Part shown: piece after piece, positions 8,893 to 20,000 of the stretch
Position numbering within the stretch: the first letter of the stretch is position 1
How the letters are laid out: every line of letters begins with the position of its first letter
DNA from: Glandiceps talaboti
Lineage: Eukaryota > Hemichordata > Enteropneusta > Spengelidae
NCBI RefSeq assembly: GCF_964340395.1
Contig: NC_135556.1
Coordinates: 19,178,642 to 19,198,641 of the forward strand
DNA: 20,000 nucleotides
Direction of reading: 5' to 3'
Translations under genes and position numbers: made by a program
Notes under the pieces: model-generated
Told to the model about the DNA's origin: nothing
Database searches by the model: none
What the model saw: the letters and a program-made list of their open reading frames with translations, nothing else

Positions 8893-11005
8893 ACGGACGG
8901 ACAGATGGATGTATAACTTATGAATGTAATGAATGTGTGTATGCATGTGAGCATCTATGTATATACTGTGTATATATGTATCTGTATTTTCATTTTCACC
9001 CTTGTCATTGTAATTTCGACACTGTTCGACTTCCAGGTATTAAATTACGGTATGGGAGGTTTATATGAACCACACCATGACTACGATTATAATCGTCCAG
9101 TCCTTCAACATCGAGTAGCCACATTTCTAATGTATGTAAGTATATAATGATTATTACACAATGTGAAAGTCACATTGTATGCGTTCGAACAGAAAATACC
9201 AGTTTTAGTGTCTTGTCGGTGTACGTCACGACAGCAAAAGTCTGCGTCATTGGTTGTTCGTTTTGTCTTTTTTTGTCACTCTATCATATGGCAAACTCGG
9301 GATTAAATTTGAGCTTGGCCGCAAATAGCAATGGATTCTCAGACTTCTATGGTATACAAAGTGAAAATTATCCATACCCACTTTTACACAACCCATCTCT
9401 GTCAATCGATTACATCACTTTGTGTTGAACGTAATGTATATATATATTCCATTATCAATGAATACATTCAGTCCTTTGAATGACAAGGGATAAGTCTCAT
9501 TCATCCATGACTCGAGGGATATTTTTCATCTTCAAAATTGTCATTTTCATATAGCTGAGTGACGTTAATTGGGGTGGAGGCACGGTGTTTACGGAACTTG
9601 GAATAAGAGCACTGCCCAGTAAAGTAAGTCTCTTGGATATTTCTGTTTATGCAACGTTGTAAATATAGCAAGTTTTAGCATAGAAATTATATTGCTGTAT
9701 TTGAATAACTCAGAAATATCACTACACGTATTCTGAAATCTATAATTGTGCGGACGGTTATGTCAGATGCAAAGAGTTTGGTTTATAGCAATACTTACTG
9801 TACACTGTTTGTGCTATTAGCCTGTTTACTACGCCAACTGTGATTCCCATGGCTAATGTTTTCTCTAGGTAGGTGATAGCTATGGAAGTCACAGTCTTAA
9901 ACCTGGGCAGTAATGCTGACTAGCCAAAATATGGAACAGTTCTTACCTAATCTTAGTATATCAATATATCAAGCAATGCATGTGATGTTTAGCTTATAAG
10001 AGTGTGGGGATGCCGATCGTTACAGTACATTTACCATATTACGTAAAGTTTATCTCACGGACTGTTTCCCAAGTTTAAAATAAACTATTTTAAATAAATG
10101 TAATCAATGTTTACAGTTTTGCAAACATATCAGTATTGTTGGTCGTTTAGTTCAAGTTAATGTTCTGAAAAATAGCACCCGTCATATTGATATAGTGTCT
10201 CCAACAGTTATTATTGTCATTAATTCTTCAGGGTGATGCATTATTTTGGTTCAATATGAAGAGATCTGGTGAATATATAGCAAACAGTCAACATGGAGGT
10301 TGTCCAGTATTTCTTGGAGAGAAATGGAGTGAGTATATATCAGATCTAGTGGGTTTATACACGTGTTCAAGTATACAAAGGGACCGTATTAATGGGGCGA
10401 GGTTACTGCATACTGTGACCCTTGTAGTATTTTACTTACTGAGCTTCTAGTCAATTCAGTATGTGCTACAATGAATACACCAACGTTTGTCTTGATCATT
10501 CAAGATGAAATTTGTGATAGAACGATACAATCGGAAATAGAAAGTTACACACGACTCATTACTATGGTAACAAGAAGACCAGGACGATTACAGATTTGAC
10601 CATGGTGGTTTGTACGTTATATTTTGCATTGGCTTTGTAAGCGGTACGTTATATTTTGCATTGGCTTTGTAAGCGGTACTCTGGTTCATGGATCGTGTGA
10701 TAGCGATTAAAAGTGTTATTTATTTACCAGTGAAGAGTTTAGGATGGGCATGTTTCCATGACGAGGCTTCGTACTGCTGAAACATCAAATTACAGTAATG
10801 TAGTTATCAAACACATATGATTCGGCGGATTGTTTTCAATAACTAACTTCTAGTTCAAAATCAAATTTACCAAAACTTACCCTGTATATAATATTTTTGT
10901 GGGTTTTTTTCTTCATTTTTTTCTCCAGTTGTGAACAAATGGTTCAGCTATCTTGGACAAGAAAATAACTTCGCATGTGGACTTTCGCCCAATGCACCTG
11001 AATAA
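2873..11005 (+). CDS. P4HA: Prolyl 4-hydroxylase alpha subunit, complete gene of 13 coding exons
   Basis: Exons: 2873-3087, 3565-3633, 4160-4314, 5094-5248, 5706-5952, 6373-6554, 7045-7221, 7803-7867, 8362-8461, 9037-9135, 9555-9623, 10232-10328, 10929-11005. Joined, they give 1707 nt and 568 residues, with GT..AG at every intron; vertebrate alpha subunits are near 530. The product hydroxylates prolines of collagen-type X-Pro-Gly repeats in the ER with Fe(II), 2-oxoglutarate and ascorbate, as the alpha partner of PDI. Residues 1-26 form a signal peptide with hydrophobic core [10 protein letters not shown] helical dimerisation region follows (to about 190), then a TPR-type substrate-binding domain (about 200-282), then the dioxygenase domain (about 365-568). 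Iron ligands are His468, Asp470 (EPHHD) and His532 (QHGGC); Lys542 (GEKW) should bind 2-oxoglutarate. All key residues are present and no frame is broken, so the gene looks functional. Least certain is exon 3's 5' end. A similar gene precedes it in the same direction. Confidence 0.93.
3565..3633 (+). CDS. P4HA: P4HA exon 2: N-terminal domain
   Basis: This 69-nt segment lies between a CTGTCATAG acceptor and a strong TCA|GTAAGT donor. Only the frame supplied by exon 1 is free of stops; it reads [20 protein letters not shown]. The residues are not strongly conserved in the family, so support comes from splice sites and frame rather than similarity. Confidence 0.65.
3932..3998 (+). repeat. Dispersed repeat, copy 1 (intron 2 of P4HA)
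   Basis: This AT-rich segment contains a 29-nt stretch (3950-3978) identical to 12841-12869. It is flanked on both sides by further similarity: AATCTACCTA before and TTTAGGCCTTAT/ATTAGGCCTTAT after. A shared GATACTCAC lies 35 nt upstream, at 3889-3897. It is probably a fragment of an interspersed element of unknown type. Confidence 0.7.
4160..4314 (+). CDS. P4HA: P4HA exon 3: N-terminal domain (5' end uncertain)
   Basis: The 3' part reads [19 protein letters not shown] and is clearly homologous to the family's HPVNAFKLMKRLNTEW; the donor is GCG|GTAAGT. The nearer AG dinucleotides (ends 4176, 4183, 4189 and 4200) put exon 2's phase-2 end out of frame. The AG ending at 4159 keeps the frame open and adds [15 protein letters not shown]. 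That acceptor has a poor pyrimidine tract, so the boundary is an inference. Confidence 0.65.
4388..4430 (+). repeat. C-rich and AC microsatellite in P4HA intron 3
   Basis: A short run of C with one A is followed by about six AC units and two ACAA-like units. It is an ordinary imperfect simple repeat, about 75 nt after the exon 3 donor. Confidence 0.8.
5094..5248 (+). CDS. P4HA: P4HA exon 4: N-terminal domain, linker to substrate-binding domain
   Basis: The exon has a TTCTTGACAG acceptor and an AAG|GTATAT donor and is 155 nt long. It encodes NTVTDNF, then [15 protein letters not shown] and [11 protein letters not shown]. This matches the family pattern GAAKALLRLQDTY...KGNLPG that precedes the peptide-substrate-binding domain. 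Confidence 0.88.
5706..5952 (+). CDS. P4HA: P4HA exon 5: TPR peptide-substrate-binding domain
   Basis: This 247-nt exon encodes about 82 residues with two TPR-like helix pairs: [16 protein letters not shown], then [12 protein letters not shown], then [19 protein letters not shown] and SLTKNLIEL. The conserved Tyr of the AxYxxGD segment is retained as CHYLEGD. In the known enzymes this domain binds proline-rich peptide substrate. The donor is TTAG|GTAAGG. Confidence 0.92.
6373..6554 (+). CDS. P4HA: P4HA exon 6: linker to the catalytic domain
   Basis: The acceptor is ATTTACAG and the donor AAG|GTCAGG. The exon encodes [20 protein letters not shown], matching the family's DPEHQRANGNLKYFE, and ends [11 protein letters not shown], matching YEMLCRGE. 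The Cys of LCRG is conserved. Confidence 0.9.
7045..7221 (+). CDS. P4HA: P4HA exon 7: start of the dioxygenase domain
   Basis: This 177-nt phase-0 exon has a TTGTCTTTCAG acceptor and a CTG|GTAAGG donor. It encodes [20 protein letters not shown], then the family's EIL-x-x-NPR and [20 protein letters not shown] segment, equivalent to FHDIISDAEIEIVKDLAKPR. A (CCA)11 tract begins 18 nt after the exon. Confidence 0.92.
7240..7272 (+). repeat. (CCA)11 microsatellite in P4HA intron 7
   Basis: Eleven perfect CCA units start 18 nt after the exon 7 donor and run into an A-rich stretch. The minus-strand frames here read poly-Gly or poly-Trp and are artefacts. Confidence 0.95.
7609..7688 (+). pseudogene. 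Exon-like segment resembling an alternative version of P4HA exon 8
   Basis: The frame starting at 7609 reads LSRSCV, then SGQKVT, then FKVSR. This resembles the pattern of the mutually exclusive vertebrate P4HA exon, which runs L-S/A-R-A-T-V, T-G-x-x-T, Y-R-V-S-K. A TTTCCCTCAG acceptor-like site ends inside it at 7613, and ACT|GTCAAT is a weak donor at 7688 with the right phase-2 exit. However, splicing exon 7 (phase 0) to the AG at 7613 gives an immediate TAG, and the AG at 7616 is out of frame for this reading. It may be a decayed alternative exon or chance similarity. Confidence 0.3.
7803..7867 (+). CDS. P4HA: P4HA exon 8: counterpart of the alternatively spliced vertebrate exon
   Basis: This 65-nt exon (phase 0 in, phase 2 out) encodes [10 protein letters not shown] to LRVSNT, equivalent to the 71-nt exons 9/10 of vertebrate P4HA1, which are mutually exclusive and end in Y/RxSKS. 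The acceptor is TTTATTTCAG and the donor AACAC|GTGAGT. A possible second version of this exon lies upstream at 7609-7688. Confidence 0.88.
7919..8000 (+). repeat. Imperfect direct duplication in P4HA intron 8
   Basis: The segment 7919-7958 (ATGCTAAGCTCTTATCACAA to TCTCAAAC) is repeated imperfectly at 7965-8000 (ATGCTAAGCTTTTATGACAA to TTTCAAAC) with a short spacer. This looks like an old local tandem duplication. Confidence 0.7.
8362..8461 (+). CDS. P4HA: P4HA exon 9: dioxygenase domain
   Basis: This 100-nt exon encodes [20 protein letters not shown] and [13 protein letters not shown], matching the family's AWL...I..RI..LTGL...TAE.LQ. The donor CAG|GTGTGT is the first repeat of a (GT)16 microsatellite. 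Confidence 0.92.
8462..8493 (+). repeat. (GT)16 microsatellite that includes the exon 9 splice donor
   Basis: Sixteen perfect GT units begin at the first base of intron 9. The donor site is itself the first units of the repeat. An eight-G run follows near 8501. Confidence 0.97.
8621..8905 (+). repeat. Compound microsatellite in P4HA intron 9
   Basis: A succession of arrays: GTCT at 8621-8634, TTTG to about 8700, TATC/TATT to 8760, CTGT to about 8785, a perfect (AT)46 at 8799-8890, then GGAC units. Each tetramer differs from its neighbour by one base, as expected from point mutation followed by expansion. The long open frames here (poly-CL and poly-IY) are repeat artefacts. Confidence 0.97.
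9037..9135 (+). CDS. P4HA: P4HA exon 10: HxD iron-binding motif
   Basis: This 99-nt phase-0 exon encodes [20 protein letters not shown] and then [12 protein letters not shown]. His468 and Asp470 of EPHHD are the first two ligands of the 2-His-1-carboxylate iron site. The loop between this motif and RVAT is about 7 residues shorter than in human P4HA1. The acceptor is CGACTTCCAG and the donor TAT|GTAAGT. Confidence 0.94.
9555..9623 (+). CDS. P4HA: P4HA exon 11: dioxygenase jelly-roll strand
   Basis: This 69-nt phase-0 exon encodes [20 protein letters not shown] and ends PSK. The GGGTVF core is invariant in the family. The acceptor is CATATAG and the donor AAA|GTAAGT. Confidence 0.94.
10232..10328 (+). 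CDS. P4HA: P4HA exon 12: distal His and 2-oxoglutarate Lys
   Basis: This 97-nt exon encodes [14 protein letters not shown] and then [14 protein letters not shown]. His532 completes the iron site and Lys542, ten residues later, is the 2-oxoglutarate C5-carboxylate anchor. The acceptor is AATTCTTCAG and the donor TGGA|GTGAGT. Confidence 0.95.
10612..10675 (+). repeat. Perfect 32-bp tandem duplication in P4HA intron 12
   Basis: The units 10612-10643 and 10644-10675 are identical, each beginning GTACGTTATATTTTGC, and are followed by a third partial GTAC. Absence of any mismatch suggests a very recent slip or duplication. Confidence 0.95.
10929..11005 (+). CDS. P4HA: P4HA exon 13: C-terminus
   Basis: The acceptor TTTTTTCTCCAG opens a 77-nt exon encoding [16 protein letters not shown] and LSPNAPE, then TAA. 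NKW and the final Cys are conserved family features. Confidence 0.93.
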
Positions 11006-11976
11006 TGTGTAACTATGGTAACGGTGGAATTCACACCAACACTAGAGATAAAGGTGCTGAGAGTTTCATACATCTAGTATAACACGTGGCAGTTTGCAAA
11101 GCAGCGTTTCTCGCATTCGTGGTACATTGAGTTGGTTCATTTCGAGTTATGAAATTGATGTACGAAACAATGTACAACTGTACGAGGAAATCCCATATAT
11201 AGAAAACGGGATATTTGAAGTAAACTTGAAAAAGAACACTGTCTGTGTTCTACCATAAACGCCTATAGCCTAGGATATGTGGTGGCGCCTTGAAGGGACG
11301 TTTAGCCATAGTTAGTCATTCCTTAGGTATTATTTAAGTGTGTATATTAAATATATGTGTTATTGAACACATATTGCCTGGTCATGAGGGCTATAGCACC
11401 CGTTTATTACACCCGAGGGACTGTGAGTTACCAGAATCACATGCTATTTCCCGAGGCCAAAGGCACAAGGACTATGTTTATTTGAACGTAGTGTACAAGG
11501 TGCAGATTTACTGTGGGTCATGTCATGCAATGAGTAATGTGATGGATTACATGTTTTGCAGTTGATAAGTAGCGCTTTGTCACTCGAGTTTGACTCACGT
11601 TCTGTAGTGGACAGCCTCAGATAAGCAATGAAAAGAAGGTTGATGGATTATGTGTTTGGTTTTCTTTGTTATTCCTTAATTTTCATCAAAACCATGAAAA
11701 CCTCTGACATGTGGAACTCTATATACACTTTGCTTTTTTTTAAATTTCCACTTAGACATTGTATTGTTCAATGTATGCACTGAAATATCAGAACAATGAA
11801 TTTACATATTGTGGTCGACTCTGTTCAATTAGTTGAATGTCTATAGAATCTTTAAAATTCATAGTGTTGCTTGTCAATGATTCACAGACATTTTACTGGG
11901 GTGTGTCACTAGATTTGTAGTAATGCAATAGCTCACCCATCCAATAGTCGGCCAAAGATATTAAACCACCCCACTC
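11006..11976. other. 3' UTR and downstream flank of P4HA
   Basis: No coding feature is supported. The only polyadenylation-like hexamer noticed soon after the TAA is ATTAAA at 11346-11351, so the mRNA end is uncertain. The open frame 11338-11565 shows no recognisable domain. Confidence 0.5.
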
Positions 11977-11977
11977 C

Positions 11978-11978
<1 letters not shown>

Positions 11979-12071
<93 letters not shown>

Positions 12072-12089
12072 CCTGTCCCTGTCTCTGTT

Positions 12090-12142
<53 letters not shown>

Positions 12143-12197
12143 GTCTGTCTGTCTGTCTGTCTGTCTCTGTTTCTGTCTGTCTGTCTGTCTGTCTCTC

Positions 12198-12281
<84 letters not shown>
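11979..12281 (+). repeat. Compound (CTGT)n/(CT)n microsatellite, about 300 bp
   Basis: A long CTGT array with a few CCTGT and TTCTGT interruptions passes into a nearly pure CT run from about 12207 to 12281. Minus-strand frames translating it (TDRQ repeats followed by RE repeats) are artefacts. Confidence 0.98.
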
Positions 12282-12287
<6 letters not shown>

Positions 12288-12412
12288 CTGTAGTTTGTTA
12301 CGAAGATACGATCTTCATCTAGCTGTCCTTCATTCCAACTGATTGCATGGTAACAGGGACATTTTCGTTACATGTCACCTCATGACTCATACTATGATGG
12401 GTCCATATACTT

Positions 12413-12418
12413 AATAAA
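12413..12418 (+). promoter_or_regulatory. Isolated AATAAA, possible distal polyadenylation signal
   Basis: A canonical AATAAA lies 1.4 kb after the P4HA stop codon. Use of this site would place the CTGT/CT array inside the 3' UTR. It is weak evidence on its own. Confidence 0.2.
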
Positions 12419-12580
12419 GAATTTGTTACTTAGGCCTAAGTAAAACAATGTGTGATTCCGGTTACCCGACCCCACCTAGTTTTTCACTGCCGAACCCTAA
12501 ACTTTTTAAAAACATATTCGAGAGAAAAAGATAATGAAATCGCGAAAATTGTGAAATATTGCCAGAAACAGTGGATGCGG

Positions 12581-12711
<131 letters not shown>

Positions 12712-12747
12712 AGTTTTGCGCTCTATTGCAGATTGATACTCACCGAG

Positions 12748-12748
<1 letters not shown>

Positions 12749-12822
<74 letters not shown>
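12749..12822 (+). repeat. (TA)37 microsatellite
   Basis: A perfect 74-bp TA array, 42 bp after the preceding AT array and joined directly to the dispersed repeat that follows. Confidence 0.98.
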
Positions 12823-12824
<2 letters not shown>

Positions 12825-12892
12825 CTACCTATCCCACCTATTCTAAAATTGAGCGTAATCGGAACCACATAATATTTTTTATTAGGCCTTAT
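12822..12892 (+). repeat. Dispersed repeat, copy 2 (intergenic)
   Basis: This is the second copy of the segment at 3932-3998, with 29 identical bases at 12841-12869 and ATTAGGCCTTAT near the end. A GATACTCAC at 12735-12743 matches the one upstream of copy 1, but here a TA array fills the space between, suggesting the array expanded inside the element. Confidence 0.7.
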
Positions 12893-14757
12893 GGTGTAAC
12901 TAGATAAAGTTGTTCAGTTCTCTCCAAACAACACCAACGCTTCCTAGTATGGAACGAAGTAGATTCTATTTCTTAAAGATACACGTACACCCCATGTACA
13001 GTAGAAATGTATAGTACATTGCACCACTTGACAGTATGAGGGCGTGATACCTTACGCAATCGTGATCAAAGAATTAGAACAAAGAATTAGAACAGAGAAT
13101 TAGAAGAAATAAATAAAAGAAATAATAATTGTAATACACGTGTTTATATATTTTAACTAAAGGGACCATTCAGTGATCACAAGGAGGACGGTCGGAGGCA
13201 AATCAAGTACGATCTGCTATGAAATGTAATCCTATACCCCGATACAAATTTCCTCTCGCTAAGACATGACCCCCCCCCCTCCCTTGAAATAATTCAAAAA
13301 CATTAAGTTAAAATGCTGTCGGACGTGAAAATGGACAAAAGTCCAAGAATTGATGACAAGGACTAGGTCCCACCGTTGCCATCACATTGATTATATTCAA
13401 TGTATTAATTGTTTCCCATTACTACCAACACGGTGACTTTATATGAACGCCCTGCATTACCCAATTCCCATGTGTTAGTTGAATTTGTATAGCTGAAGGC
13501 TGGTGGCATCGATGGAATGCCAATGATCACAAAACAGTGCAAAGTTAGATAATATAATATAAACGTCAAAGTAAAATGAACCCGTCCGCTAATTCCATTT
13601 TCTAAAACATGGCCCTCCTCTGAGAACCGATTTGTAAAATGTGACCCCTTACTCCCCCGTCCCCTTGTATTTTTTGAAGGTCCCTAAAACGCTACAAATG
13701 CAAATCGTGATATTTAAATACACTAAAATGTATGCTAAGTTCTCAAGCTTTATTGATCACTAATTCTTCCTCTTAGTCCTATGCAAAGTTTATGTCGGAA
13801 TCCTTCTTAGACTAACTCTCGGCAATTCCCGTGAGATTTGGTGCTTTAAAGTTCTGTGTTAAAATGCTAAATAAATATATCAAAAGCATTAGTTTCAGTG
13901 ATTCAACAATGGCTATATATAGACTAAGAGTGAAATAACTTTCGAGAATATTTACATGTAAAACTATGGTTCTCTGACAATGCCAACTCTGGTCATAAAT
14001 TTTAAGATTTTGTGTAGATTATCTGATCTCTTTCTGTTTAAATAAATGTTCGCAATTAATCTCCTGTATTAGCAATTGATTAGCAATGTCATGGCTTAAT
14101 TACCAGATCAATCATGTAAGCAAGACAAGAAATTAGTATTCACTAGAATTACCACAAACTTGACAAATTAATATTTATTTTATGCAGTCCATTTCATTTG
14201 GCTCACATGCTTTACTTTGAAATGTACTACATAAATACACACCATTTAGTTCGAAAAGTACTACACCGCTACGTTACGACAGCTGAAATAGGGTTTACTG
14301 TAAACTATGAAATGAACATGGTATTATCGATCTATTTATACAAGAATCTCTAGTTTATTTGTCCAAATTGAAATGTAAAAATCACTTATGTCCTAGAAAA
14401 AATATCCTTTGAAAAAAAACAATAGCCAAATTTAAATATACATTTACATGAGCATAAATGGTGTATACAGTCATACGCATCCAAATGATCTGACTGAAAG
14501 GAATACAACTTTCAAGCGTCTATTAAACTTATGTTTTCGTAGGAGTCTGGAAAAGATATCATGGAATATGAAGGGGGAACTATTACCTTGTTATTGAGAG
14601 GCAACGTTTTGATAAGAACGACGGAGAGTCACTCGAACTTGTGTCTGAGTCACTCGAACTTGTTCATATAAATGTTGTGATTGTATCCCATTCAAATCTT
14701 TACTTATAATCATCTGATTATATGTACAACAGCTTACCGATGTGTGCGAAAACGTTA
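12893..14757. other. Intergenic DNA between the convergent genes
   Basis: No gene was recognised. It holds small imperfect repeats: three AGAATTAGAA-type units near 13070-13107, short C-runs at 13270-13279, segments related to other intergenic repeats (13596-13648 and 13679-13710), and two GAGTCACTCGAACTTGT units 20 nt apart near 14626-14662. A TTTATT at 14353-14358 would be AATAAA on the minus strand. Confidence 0.5.
13596..13648 (-). repeat. Low-copy repeat segment related to 17340-17420
   Basis: On the minus strand this carries GGGTCACATTTTAC and GGGCCATGTTTTAGAAAATGG. The plus strand near 17342-17418 carries GGGCATGTTTTAGAAAAAGG and GGGCCACATTTTACG, in the opposite order. Related internal subunits of a degenerate repeat are likely. 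Confidence 0.4.
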
Positions 14758-14848
<91 letters not shown>

Positions 14849-14935
14849 GTATGTATGTATGTATGTATGTATGTATGTATGTATGTATGTATGTATGTAT
14901 GTATGTATGTATGTATGTATGTATGTATGTGTGTG

Positions 14936-14967
<32 letters not shown>

Positions 14968-15031
14968 TGCGTGCGTATGTGTGTGTATGTATGTATGTAT
15001 GTATGTATGTATGTATGTATGTACGTATGTA
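14758..15031 (+). repeat. Compound tetranucleotide array (CTGT, GTAT, GT, GTGC, GTAT)
   Basis: Successive blocks: CTGT to about 14848, GTAT to about 14929, GT to about 14949, GTGC to about 14975, then GT/GTAT to 15031. The array ends 81 nt downstream of the EGF gene's stop codon, so on the minus strand it may be transcribed in that gene's 3' UTR. All six long open frames across it are artefacts. Confidence 0.97.
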
Positions 15032-15111
15032 CACAACTATGTATACGCTTACAAGGTAACCATACATTGTGCACGTGATAGCAATAAATATTTCCAGAAG
15101 TCGCCATTAAC

Positions 15112-19676
<4,565 letters not shown>

Positions 19677-20000
19677 TTTGTTTGTAATTTACGGTCTCTC
19701 CTTTTTTGACGATCACGATTTATGGTATCTCAGGTGTTATATGTTGCTAAATAACTCCAGTGCTGAACAGGTTGGATACCAGCAATAGAACCCACTGAAA
19801 CAAAACTCAACGTGACCTCACTGTATATATCTCATGTGTTATACTAATAATTGGTGATCTATCACTCAATGGAATGTCGACGTTAGTCTTGTACACACGC
19901 CTACAATTCAAAGTTTATATACCGCACCTTCAAAAATTTGATAAATTATATATATGCACTTATAGAGGCTGCAATTGATTGTATGTTCCCCATGGAGTTG
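19677..20000. other. Upstream flank of the EGF gene
   Basis: This should hold the promoter and 5' UTR of the minus-strand gene. On the minus strand an ATATATACAG (plus 19821-19830) lies about 145-155 nt before the ATG and could be a TATA-like element. No other feature was seen. Confidence 0.3.

Noticed and set aside
8578-9068. Long open frames rich in Cys-Leu, Tyr-Ile or Ile-Tyr repeats
   Set aside because: They are translations of TTTG, TATC and AT microsatellites within P4HA intron 9.
11893-12288. Minus-strand open frames with RE and TDRQ repeats
   Set aside because: Translation of the CT and CTGT arrays; no unique domain and no splice context.
14758-15031. Periodic repeats considered as a CRISPR array
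   Set aside because: Pure short tandem units without unique spacers, in a eukaryotic genome.

Overview
The window is nuclear DNA from an intron-rich animal. Every protein-coding signal is split by introns with GT..AG ends, introns run from about 0.2 to 1.9 kb, the DNA is AT-rich, and there are many long simple-sequence arrays. The gene families (collagen prolyl 4-hydroxylase alpha subunit, a small secreted EGF-domain protein) are metazoan. Tandem prolyl-hydroxylase paralogues and abundant tetranucleotide arrays suggest an invertebrate, perhaps a marine lophotrochozoan. That placement is inference; no taxon-specific marker was recognised. No prokaryotic gene, RNA gene, CRISPR array or complete transposon was seen.

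Layout. (1) 224-1096, plus strand: the last three coding exons of an upstream P4HA-like gene whose 5' part lies outside the window. (2) 1097-2872: intergenic and 3' flanking DNA. (3) 2873-11005, plus strand: a complete second P4HA gene in 13 coding exons. Joined in frame it gives 568 residues with a signal peptide, an N-terminal coiled region, a TPR-type peptide-substrate-binding domain and a C-terminal Fe(II)/2-oxoglutarate dioxygenase domain with all metal and 2-oxoglutarate ligands present. (4) 11006-15111: about 4.1 kb of intergenic or 3' UTR DNA dominated by CTGT, CT, AT, GTAT and GT arrays. (5) 15112-19676, minus strand: a complete four-exon gene for a 197-residue secreted protein with a signal peptide and four EGF-like domains, converging tail-to-tail on the P4HA gene. 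(6) 19677-20000: upstream flank of the EGF gene.

The two P4HA genes are head-to-tail paralogues. Their last three exons have matching phases and closely matching lengths, and 34 of 55 aligned residues are identical across the two comparable internal exons, so they arose by tandem duplication followed by considerable divergence. Their products would hydroxylate X-Pro-Gly prolines of collagen-like proteins in the ER together with protein disulfide isomerase. The EGF protein would enter the same secretory pathway, but nothing in the sequence links it functionally to the hydroxylases.

The most interesting leads are an intronic segment (7609-7688) that reads like a second, possibly decayed copy of the exon known to be mutually exclusive in vertebrate P4HA1; a 129-nt cassette-like segment in the EGF gene (15509-15637) whose last codon is an in-frame stop; a 5' splice site that runs straight into a (GT)16 tract; and a dispersed repeat shared by 3932-3998 and 12822-12892, next to an AT array in the second copy.
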